A DNA stretch of 64,000 nucleotides from Chelonoidis abingdonii. Lineage: Eukaryota; Chordata; Testudines; Testudinidae. The translations under genes and the position numbers were made by a program. The DNA lies in the NCBI RefSeq assembly GCF_003597395.2, contig NC_133771.1, forward strand, positions 139,901,973-139,965,972, written 5' to 3'. This document shows, piece after piece, positions 46,710 through 55,841 of this stretch (the first letter of the stretch is position 1; every line of letters starts with the position of its first letter). A model generated the notes under the pieces. The model saw only the letters and a list, made by a program, of their open reading frames with translations, was not told the DNA's origin and made no database searches.

Positions 46710-48258
46710 TAGGACTGTCAAGCGATGAAAAAAAAATTAATCACACTGTTAAGCAATAATAGAATACCATTTATTTGAATAAATGGTATATTTTCTGCCA
46801 TTTTAAATATACTGATTTCAATTGCAACACAGAATACAAAGTGTACAGTGCTCACTTTATATTTTTATTGCAAATATTTGCACTGTAATACTATTTATTT
46901 TATTTTTCAGTTCACCTACAAGTATTCAAAAATAAAACAATGTAAAACATAAATTCACTCAGTCCTACTTCTTGTTCAGCCAGTTGCTCAAACAAACAAG
47001 TTTGTGTACATTTAGAGGAGATAACGTTGCCCGCTTTTTCTTTAGAGTCACCTGAAAGTAAGAACAGACATTCACCGGTCACTGTTGTAGCCAGGGTCGC
47101 AAGATATTTGTGTCACATGTGGTAAAGATTCATATGTCCCTTCATGCTTTGACCACCATTTTGAGGACATGCATCCATGCTGATGACTGTTTCTGCTCAA
47201 TAACAATCCAAAATAGTGTGGATCGAAGCATGTTCATTTTCATCATCTGAGTCAGGTGCCTCTGGCAGAAGATTGATTCTTTTTTGGTGGTTCAGGTTCT
47301 GTAGTTTTCCTCATCAGAGTCTTGTGTTTGTAAGACTTCTGAAAGCTAGCTCTACACCTCATCCCTCTCAGATTTTGGAAGGCACTTCAGATTCTTAAAC
47401 CTTGGGTCAAGTGCTGTAGCTATCTTTAGAAATCTCTCGTTGGTACTTTCTGTGCGTTTTGTCAAATTTTCAATGAAAGCATTCTTAAAACAAACATGTT
47501 CTGGGTCATCATCAGATTACTATAACACACAATATATGGCAGAATGCAGGTAAAATAGAGCAGGTGACCTACAATTCTCCCCCAAGGAGTTCAGTCACAA
47601 ATTTAATTAAGACTTTTTTTTTTTTTTTTTAACATGCATCAGTATGCAAGAATGTCCTCTAGAATGGTGGCTGAAGCACGAAAGGGCATATGAATGTTAG
47701 CATATCTGGCATGTAAATACTGTACTTGCAACGCTGGCTACAAAAGTGCCATGCAAACACTTGTTCTCACTTTCAGGTGATATTGTAAATGAGAAGTGGA
47801 TAACATTATCTCTTGTAAACAAACTTGTTTGTCTTTTGCAATTGGCTGAACAAGTAGTAGTACTGAGTGGACTTTTAGGCTCTAAAGTTGTTTTATATTG
47901 TTTTTGAGTGCAATTATGTAACCAAAAAAGCCCACATTTATAAATTGCATTTCACAATAAAGAAATTTCACTGCAGTACTTGTATGAGGTGAATTGAAAA
48001 ATACTATTTCTTTTATCATTTTTACCGTGCAAATATTTGTATTAAAAAATAATATAAAGTGAGCACTGTACACTTCATATTATATGTTGTCATTGAAATC
48101 AATATATTTGGAAAATACAGAAAAACATCCAAAATATTTAATGAATTTCTATTGGTATTCTATTTAGCAGTGTGACTTAAAATGATTTATCTCAATTTTT
48201 TTAACCACAATTAATTTTTTTAATCACATGAGTCAACTGCAATTAATCAACAGTCCTA
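46710..48258. mobile_element. Foldback hAT-type element, copy 2
   Basis: Starts TAGGACTGTCA and ends CAACAGTCCTA; flanks GTTCTTGT (46702-46709) and GTTCCTAT (48259-48266) match at 6 of 8. Long inverted arms at about 46710-47195 and 47640-48258 mirror each other (for example TGCTCAAACAAACAAGTTTG against CAAACTTGTTTGTCTTTTGC, and TCACCTGAAAGTAAGAACA against TGTTCTCACTTTCAGGTGA). The loop holds a - strand remnant reading NERFLKIATALDPRFKNL. It matches copy 1 at 15115-16677 along its length, with similar total size (1549 and 1563 bases). Confidence 0.8.
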
Positions 48259-48266
48259 GTTCCTAT

Positions 48267-49968
48267 GCAGTGTGTGGATAAAGAAGTCTGTTTCTGGTTG
48301 TTCTGAGGGTGGCATTTTAGGGACAGAGTAAAGTTTGGTTGGGTGACCTGAACTATGTATTTGCCTACCTTCAGAGACAGCACATCTGAAGTGTAATCTT
48401 TATTTTGTGATTTCCATTTTCTTGTGATTATGTGAAAGCATGGTGGTATTCTTGTTTTCTGAAACAATATTTGTTTCCATTAAAAGTTGACAAAGGCTAT
48501 CAACATCATTGGATTTTAAATGTTTAACTTAATCAGTGATTGTTCCTGTAGGCCCCTCAAGCAGTGCAGGGATTCCAGTGAAGTACTGAAGCAATGCAGG
48601 AATAGGCCTCGTTCCTTCTGAGACAACCTCTCTCTTCCGTGTGGCTTCCTTTTCCTATTTCCCAGTACTACTTGTGCCTAGGTGGCTTCATCACATTTGT
48701 TCACCCCGATCCACGTACACTCTATCTAGTTCCCTGTCAGCTACTCTTCTCCACCCTTCATGAGCATCTACCCATGGGCCATCCATGTTTTGAAAAGTGC
48801 ATTAAAATGTATAACTTTAAAATATGTGTAGTATACTTTTTGTGCATATAAACATACACACTTTTTATTATTGTAATAACATTCTGAAATGTTATCACAA
48901 AACCTGCAGATCCATCTTAAAATTTAGGAAAGGCTCCTTAGTAGAATGTGGTTCACAGAAACTTCAAATCAGCGAGATCTAGCCAAAAACTTAATGAACA
49001 ACCATGTATGAGTGAAATAAAACTACAACACAAACTTCTGAGTGACTTTAGACTCTCTGGAATGTTTGGTACATAGTGGGATAATACAGTACATGAAATA
49101 TCAGGGAATTGGGTTTTTGTTTTTCTCTGAGGAGTAGGTTTGAAAATCATACTTAGAATGGAAAGCTGGCTTCAGCCTTAACTATGGAGCAGCTACTGCC
49201 TCTCTGTAATTCATTGTGACTTTAACTGCATGAAGCCTTGTAATATGGGGCAGTCCGCAGCATTCAGCTCTTTCTATTAAGCATTTCTTCTTTCTTTGGC
49301 TCTGGTAAGGGATCCTATGAGGCTAACTGCAAATCAAATCACTGCAGTCTTCAATTTCCTAACTGTTTACCTCTCTCCTAACTTAGCTATCACTTTTAAG
49401 CCACTGACAATCAAATTACATATCTTCTGACACCTTTTATGTTCTTCACTGGCACCATACTGGCTGTCTTGACCAAATACATTTGTGGATTGATTTAATT
49501 TCTTTACCAGGCAGCTAAATGTCAGAATCACTTCTGAGCAAAAGAAGCACTATCAAACAATTGTTCCCTTACTTAAAGTTTTGACAGAAAATATCATCCT
49601 CGTTCATGAATGCTGCATCTTGCAACTCCAAGTCTACATATCACCCACCACCTTTGCACCATTGCTTGTGAACACTGCTACACTAGCTCCACCAGTCTGG
49701 ATGGATGAACGTTTCTATTAATCTCTTCTAGACTATTGCCATTTCTCTCCTCTAGGGGTTTCCCAAGTCCTAGTAGTCTGATTTCAGAATATATAAAATT
49801 ATGTTCTTTCTCTCTAGTACGAAGAAATACTTCCACGCTACCCAGTCCTGTCAATTCCACTGTCTCCTTATTTATGTCAGGATCCAGCTTTCTATTTTTT
49901 TTTTTAAACACTTTCCATGGTGTTCATAGTCAGTTCAACTCCAGAAGAAGTCATCAGATCATATAGCC
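48267..49968. other. No feature recognised (GGPS1 intron 3)
   Basis: AT-rich intronic sequence; no exon or repeat ends recognised. Confidence 0.45.
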
Positions 49969-49971
49969 TGA

Positions 49972-52206
49972 GGCCTGGTCTACACTACGCTTTTAAACCG
50001 AATTTAGCAGCATTAAACCGAATTAACCCTGCACCCATCCACACAACGAAGCCCTTTATATTGATATAAAGAGCTCTTTAAACCAATTTCTGTACTCCTC
50101 CCAGCTAGGGGGTAGCACTGAATCGGTATTGCCTTGTCGGATTAGGTTAATGTGGCTACAATTCGACGGTATTTCTTTCTGCGGTATCCACAAGTGCACC
50201 ATTGTGGACTGCTCCGGAAAGCAATCTGAACTCGGATGCACTGCCAGGTTGACACGAAAAGCCCCGTGGAACTTCTGAATTTCATTTTCCTGTTTGCCCA
50301 GTCGTGGAGCTCTTGATCAGCACAGATGGGCAATGCAGTCTCGAATCCAAAATTGAGCTCCAGCATGGACCGTACGGGAGGATACTGGATCTGATTGCCT
50401 GTATTGAAGACAAAATCTATTCTATCAGAGCTCCGTTACAGAAGACGAAAATGATCAAAGCATTGAAAAAAATCTCCAGCTGTGGATAGACAGAGGCCAC
50501 CAGCAGGACAGCACAGTGCTGTTTCATGACAAGTGTAATTCGGAAAGCCAACGGAATAAATGGACACTCATGGGGGAGGGGCAGGCGTGTGGTGGCTGAG
50601 GAATCCAGCTTATCCTGCAGTCTCCGAAAAGCATTGCATTCTTGGCTGAGCTCAATGCCTGAAGGGTCACAAACATTGTTCCAGGTGTTGGTTTCAGGAT
50701 ATATCTCGTCAGGGGTTTACCCCCACACACACCCTCCCCCGTCCCCCCCCCGTGAAAGAAAAGGGTGGAAAAATGGTTTCTCGCCTTTTTTCAATGTCAC
50801 AGTATGTCTACTGCATGCTGCTGGTAGACACGGTGCTGTGGTGCTGAACAGCAGCATCCCCTCCCCTTCCTTTCCTGATGGCAGATGGTGCAAAATGGTG
50901 GAAAACTGTCGTCATCCTGTGAGTGCTCCTGGCTGGCCTCGGTGAGGTCGGCCAGGGGCACCTGGGTAAAAATGGGAATGACTCCTGGTCATTCCCAGCA
51001 GATGGTACAAAAGGCTTGGTAACCATCCTTATCATAGCAGCTGGAGGCTGAGCTCCATCAGCCTCCCCGCCCCCCTTTCATGTCTAAAGAGAAGATTCTG
51101 TACTCCCTGGACTATCATAGCAGCAGGAGACTGCACTCCTCTCCCTCACACCCTTTAATGTCCTGCCTGGACTATCATAACAGCTGGAGGCTGCCTCCCC
51201 CTCATTTTATCTCGCTAAAAAGTCAGTGTTTCTTATTCCTGCATTTTTTATGACTTCATCACACGAATGGGGGGACATTGCCACAGTAGCCCAGGAGGGT
51301 TGGGGGAGGAGGAAAGCAATGGGTGGGGTTGTTGCAGGGGCACCCCCTAGAATAGCATGCAGCTCATCATTTCTGCAGGATCTCTGGGGCTCTGACATGG
51401 AGCGGCTGTGCTCTCTGGTTCTCTCGTACACTTGCCCCATATTCTAGGCAGCACTGACTCTATTTTTAGAAAAAACATAAAGAAGGGAATGACCCGGGGA
51501 GTCAGTCCTATTTTTGTCCATGCGTCTCCGGCTGACCTCAGCGAGGCCAGCCAGGAGCACCCATGACAGTAGCAGATGGTGCAAAAGGATTAATAACCGT
51601 CATCACCAATTTCCAATTGCAAACGGTGCAAAATGACTGATAACCATCATGTCATTGCCAGTTTACAATGGCAGACAGTGCAGGAGGAACGGTAACCATC
51701 TCTGCTACTTTGCAAAGGCAAATGAATGCTGCTGTGTAGCGCTGCTGTGTAGCACTGCAGTACCGCCTCTGTCAGCAGCATCCATACGGTGACGGTGACA
51801 GTGACAAAAGGCAAAATAGGCTCCATGGTTGCCATGCTATGGCGTCTGCCAGGGCAATCCGGGGAAAAAGGGCGCGAAACGATTGTGTGCCGTTGCTTTC
51901 ACGGAGGAAGGATTGAGTGACAGCATTTACCCAGAATCACCCGTGACACTGTTTTTGCACCATCATGCATTGGGATCTCAACCCAGAATTCCAGTGGGCG
52001 GGGGAGACTATGGGACCTATGGGATAGCTACAGGATAACTAACCACAGTGCAACGCTCCAGAAATCGACGCTAGCCTCGGTACATGGACGCACACCGCCG
52101 AATTAATGTGCTTAGAGTGGCCGCGTGCACTTGACTTTATACAATCATCTGTTTTTTAAAATCAGTTTCTGTAAAATCAGAATAATCCCGTAGTGTAGAC
52201 ATACCC
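49972..52206. mobile_element. Harbinger-like element, 2.2 kb, with TGA duplication
   Basis: Left end GGCCTGGTCTACACTACGC and right end CGTAGTGTAGACATACCC are inverted repeats, flanked by TGA at 49969-49971 and 52207-52209. On the - strand, 51440-51207 reads GQVYERTREHSRSMSEPQRS then DELHAILGGAP, which matches the tail of the Myb/SANT-like DNA-binding proteins that PIF/Harbinger elements carry ('YQKTREANGRSGSEP...FYDELHAILGG'). No transposase was seen, so this copy is non-autonomous. It contains repeated units of about 30 bases with the core CAGATGGTGCAAAA..GGTAACCATC and about 60-base units with CTATCATAGCAGC.GGAGGCTG. Confidence 0.7.
51207..51440 (-). pseudogene. Myb/SANT-like DNA-binding protein fragment
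   Basis: About 77 codons on the - strand; the first 36 or so resemble the segment that follows the Myb/SANT-like helices in Harbinger accessory proteins, including DELHAILGGAPATTPP. The helices themselves are missing from this frame, so it is a relic. In Harbinger systems the Myb-like partner binds DNA and brings the transposase to the ends (family knowledge). Confidence 0.55.
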
Positions 52207-52209
52207 TGA

Positions 52210-52699
52210 GTTCCTGTATATTATAGGCCACTAACACCATCCAGACATCCACACATCTAAATTCAACAATTGAAATTTAGACCAAAGTGTTACAACCCTT
52301 AGGAGACTGTTACTATGCTCACAGGAAGAGGATAGGAGAGACTGAGATATACCAATACCTAAGGCACATACAATGGCAGGGAATTAAGTGAAAGATGCCC
52401 AGATGATCCTCGCAAATTACCTATGCCCCAAGCTGTAGAGACTAAAAAAAAACCCAAGGTCACTGCCAGTCTGACCTGGGGGACAATTTCTTCCCAACCC
52501 CGCATATGGCGATCGGATTCTGAGCATGTGAGCAAGAATACGAGAGAGAATTCTCAATACCATCTCAGAGCACTGGTCCACCCTGCTCTGTGTCCTGTCT
52601 CCATCTGTAGCCATCTGATGCTTCAGAGGAAGGCGATCCAAAAAATGAATTTTGGGAGGGGAGAGAATGTCCCTTCCTGACCTTAGGCAAGTGATCAGC
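52210..52699. other. No feature recognised (GGPS1 intron 3)
   Basis: Intronic sequence between two repeats; nothing recognised. Confidence 0.45.
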
Positions 52700-53170
52700 T
52701 TAAGCCCTGAAGCATGAGCTTTAGGAACATAAGACCTAAACTGGAAGGGGACCTCAGGATGGCTGAACCCTGCCCCCTTTTTCTTCCCCCCACCCTGTCA
52801 CCCCAAACATCCCTGTCATACAATCCCACTCCTAGAGCTTGACAAGCTCTTTCTTAAAGCTAATTAGGATGTTTGCCCCCCACATTCCTATTGCGAGGCC
52901 ATTCCAGAAACTTAACTCTTCTGATGGTTAAAAACCCTATCATTTCCAGCCTAAATTTATTAATGGTCAGTTTATATCCAAATGTCCTTGTGACATTATA
53001 CTTCTTTAGCTCTTCACCTTCCCTGGTTTTAACCTCCTGATGTATTTTATAAAAAGCAATTCATATCGCTTCTTGGCCTTCATTTTGCGAAGCTAACCTC
53101 TTAGTCTCCTCTCATAAAATAGTTTTTCCAGCTTATCTCACAGGCTATGCCCTCGTCTAATGTACTCTGA
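52700..53170 (-). mobile_element. CR1 LINE 3' fragment, antisense to GGPS1
   Basis: Reverse complement shows the CR1 3' UTR order: GAGGAGACTAAGAGGTTAGC, a pattern of CTCT/AAATACATCAGG (here worn), GGAAGGTGAAGAGCTAAAG, TAGGCTGGAAATGATAGGG, TTCTGGAATGGCCTCGCAAT and CTGAGGTCCCCTTCCAGTTT. Truncated at its 5' end. Confidence 0.6.
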
Positions 53171-53289
53171 TTTCATACAATCTCAATGCTAGCATGTGTC
53201 TTTTCTCTACAGTTTCTGCCATTTTAAACTAGCTTTCCCACTGACTGACTGTTCATCTGCTTCCATCTTGGAACCACACTTCTCCCTTG

Positions 53290-53760
53290 CCTGGCTAAAG
53301 AGGAGACAGCACCAGTTGTACTGAGGGGTGAATTATCGTTCTGAAGGGAGATTACTAGTAGGAGTTCCTCAGGGATTGGTTCCAAGACCAATCTTGTTCA
53401 GTATTTTTCTGAATGACCTTGGCACAAAAGGTAGGAGTGTACTAATGAAATTTGCTGATACAAAGTTGGGAGGCCTCATCAGTATGAAGGAGGATCAGTA
53501 TGTTATACAGGAAAATCTGGATTGCCTTGAAGATTGAAGTGACAGAAATTGGATGAAATTCAATAGTACAAAAATGTAGGTCATGAATTTAAGGTCTAAT
53601 TTCTGCTACACTCTGGAGGCACATCAGTTGAAAACAACAGTGGAGGACAGACCTGGGGGTGTTGGTCGATCTCAGAATGAGAGTGAGCTACCAGTGTGAT
53701 GTGGCTGCAAACATTGGCCTTCTGCATGAAATTTATAATGGAGCTCTAGAGAGCCCCTCT
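53290..53760 (+). pseudogene. CR1 LINE reverse transcriptase fragment
   Basis: The + strand frame 53328-53537 reads GVPQGLVPRPILFSIFLNDL and KFADTKLGG, the CR1 'GVPQGSVLGPILFNIFINDL' and 'FADDTKLGG' motifs with the catalytic aspartate pair reduced (FAD-TK for FADDTK). After a stop it continues in worn form with RNWMKFNSTKM ('ADRNLMKFNK.KC') and a GVGRSQNESELPV segment. It is in the same orientation as GGPS1 and ends about 130 bases before exon 4. Confidence 0.7.
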
Positions 53761-53888
53761 CAACAGAGGGAGGAGGTGGACCAACTAAAAATGTGCAGAA
53801 TACTAGTTAATGCAGTGTAAATGCAAAATATTCCACAAATGTAGAACTTATTTTACAATGTAAGACTTTTCTCTTCTTCTATTATTAG

Positions 53889-54650
53889 GTTATTATTGAA
53901 GTGACAGAGATGTTGCACAATGCCAGCTTACTCATAGATGACATTGAGGATAACTCAAAGCTACGACGGGGCTTTCCAGTGGCTCATAGCATCTATGGAA
54001 TTCCATCTGTAATAAATTCTGCTAATTATGTGTATTTCCTTGGTCTACAGAAGGTTTTAACACTTGATCACCCAGAAGCTGTGAAAGTGTTCACTCGTCA
54101 GCTGCTGGAACTGCATCAGGGCCAAGGTTTGGATATTTACTGGAGAGATACATACACCTGTCCTACAGAAGCAGAGTATAAAGCCATGGTACTGCAAAAG
54201 ACAGGTGGTCTCTTTGGATTAGCTGTGGGCCTCATGCAGTTGTTCTCCAATTATAAAAGAGACTTAAAACCACTCCTTAATACACTTGGGCTCTTCTTCC
54301 AAATACGAGATGACTATGCTAATTTACACTCCAAAGAATATAGTGAGAACAAGAGTTTTTGTGAAGATTTAACTGAGGGCAAGTTCTCATTCCCAACTAT
54401 TCATGCTATTTGGTCCAGACCTGAAAGCACTCAGGTGCAGAATATTTTGCGTCAAAGGACAGAAAATGTAGATATAAAAAAATACTGTGTACATTACCTT
54501 GAGAATGTAGGTTCCTTTGAGTACACTCGGCAGACGCTGCAAAAGCTTGAATCTGAAGCATATAAACAGATTGAGTCACTTGGGGGAAACCCTGAACTTG
54601 TAGCACTAGTTGAACACTTAAGCAAAATGTTCAAAGAAAATGAAAATTAA
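53889..54650 (+). CDS. GGPS1: GGPS1 exon 4, last coding exon with the catalytic motifs
   Basis: This exon encodes residues 48-300 and the TAA stop at 54648. The acceptor TTATTAG ends at 53888. It carries the whole catalytic core: the first aspartate-rich motif DDIED at residues 64-68 (codons from 53937), followed by SKLRRG; the GQGLDIYW segment; the QKTGGLFGLA helix; and the second aspartate-rich motif DDYAN at residues 188-192 (codons from 54309), preceded by FFQIR. These aspartates hold the magnesium ions that bind the allylic diphosphate (family knowledge). No frameshift or stop interrupts it, and the three exons together give 300 residues, as in human. The enzyme acts in the mevalonate branch and forms oligomers in mammals. 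An in-frame methionine at residue 55 lies eight codons into this exon. Confidence 0.97.
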   Translation, partial: VIIEVTEMLHNASLLIDDIEDNSKLRRGFPVAHSIYGIPSVINSANYVYFLGLQKVLTLDHPEAVKVFTRQLLELHQGQGLDIYWRDTYTCPTEAEYKAMVLQKTGGLFGLAVGLMQLFSNYKRDLKPLLNTLGLFFQIRDDYANLHSKEYSENKSFCEDLTEGKFSFPTIHAIWSRPESTQVQNILRQRTENVDIKKYCVHYLENVGSFEYTRQTLQKLESEAYKQIESLGGNPELVALVEHLSKMFKENEN

Positions 54651-54905
54651 CTAATTGATTTTACTTGTGGTTTGGGGAGGGAAACTTTAAAACCAGCATG
54701 TATTAACTAGACTGTCTTACTAAATCGATGGAAAGAAAAGTGTAGAAATGATGCTTATTTAAAACTACTTGTAGAAACTGCTATATTAAATATTGTGTAA
54801 GTAGTAATTGAAGGGTATTTGTATGTACCACAAATTATCTCTGCAGCTTTAATTACAACTGCTTACAAAATATTGCATAGAGAAATAAACTTGCATAGAT
54901 CTGTT
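54651..54905 (+). other. GGPS1: GGPS1 proximal 3' UTR
   Basis: AT-rich sequence directly after the stop codon. The first canonical AATAAA lies at 54884-54889, so cleavage would be expected 10-30 bases later. Weaker ATTAAA hexamers occur farther down (for example near 55055 and 55166), so longer 3' UTRs are possible. The end given is an estimate. Confidence 0.55.
54884..54889 (+). terminator. GGPS1: Polyadenylation signal AATAAA for GGPS1
   Basis: Canonical hexamer 234 bases after the GGPS1 stop codon, in AT-rich 3' UTR. It is the nearest AATAAA downstream of the coding region on this strand; which site is used cannot be told from the sequence. Confidence 0.6.
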
Positions 54906-55841
54906 AAGGTAAAATTGTTAATTTTAGTTTTTCATGTGAATCTTTCAGTTGTAATCTCCACTGCACAGTCAGTGGTGTTTATTTTAGCTATAGAGTTTGT
55001 CCTCTAAGAACATTGCAGGTTTATTTTGATTAAGATAGTTTGACTAAGTTTCCTTATTAAATTGAATTTGCTCTGTTTAGGAGCTTTTTGTGTATTTTTA
55101 AACATGGAGATTTAGGTAACACTTTTTTGCAATATATTCCCTGTCCTTTTTCAAGTTAACAAAAATAGGTTTTATTAAAGTGGACTGGAAGGAGAAGGAA
55201 GGCTCCACAATGGTCAATGACTTTTTCTGTACAGCAAACCAATCTAGATGTGTCACCACAGAGCTAGATGTGGGGAATAGTGGTATAATAGGCAAATGAG
55301 TGTTGCCAAATGGATTTGAAATTGAGTTATTTTTAGTATGAATCATTCAGAGCATTAGCTTGGCCAACAAGGGCACAGGCATTGTCTATTCAAGTGGCAC
55401 TAACACTCTGGTCTGATATACCACCATAGTCCCAATTTCTTGATAGTCTCCTTTTTAGGTAATTTAGTAAAGAGATTGCATCACAAGTACAAAGGAAGTA
55501 AATACTCTGCTGATTTTAAGTATTAAAGCAGACTAGTTTGGTTATATCAAATTAGAAGATATGTCAAACCTGCACCAATAGCCAAAGGCTCGTATTGGAT
55601 GTTAAAGCTGGCATGCAAGTTTAAAAAACATTTCATTGGTGACAAGTTTCTAAAAAAGAAAAAGATTAACTGCAAATAGTAACATAGCAAATGGTCACCT
55701 AGTGTCTTTAGTTACCTCTGTGCTTCAGATATTTTGCCCAAAAATTCTCCCTGTAATTTAATGTCTTAAACTTTAAATGTAATTGAGAAAATATGTATGC
55801 ACACAATCCAATAGTTCTAATTTTAATGTCTGGGTGGCTCT
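54906..55841. other. No feature recognised downstream of GGPS1
   Basis: AT-rich sequence, possibly part of longer GGPS1 3' UTRs in its first part. No exon of a following gene (TBCE in mammals) was recognised. Confidence 0.4.

Larger units (their letters stand above)
45813..53888 (+). other. GGPS1: GGPS1 intron 3, 8.1 kb
   Basis: GT-AG intron in phase 0, starting GTACCA and ending TTATTAG. It holds a foldback hAT element, a 2.2 kb Harbinger-like element and two CR1 pieces in opposite orientation; the rest shows nothing I recognise. Confidence 0.85.

Noticed and set aside
50304..50489. A + strand frame with GRILDLIACIEDK as a Myb/SANT domain
   Set aside because: A resemblance to the first helix exists, but it lies on the opposite strand to the clear partner fragment and is too short to assign.
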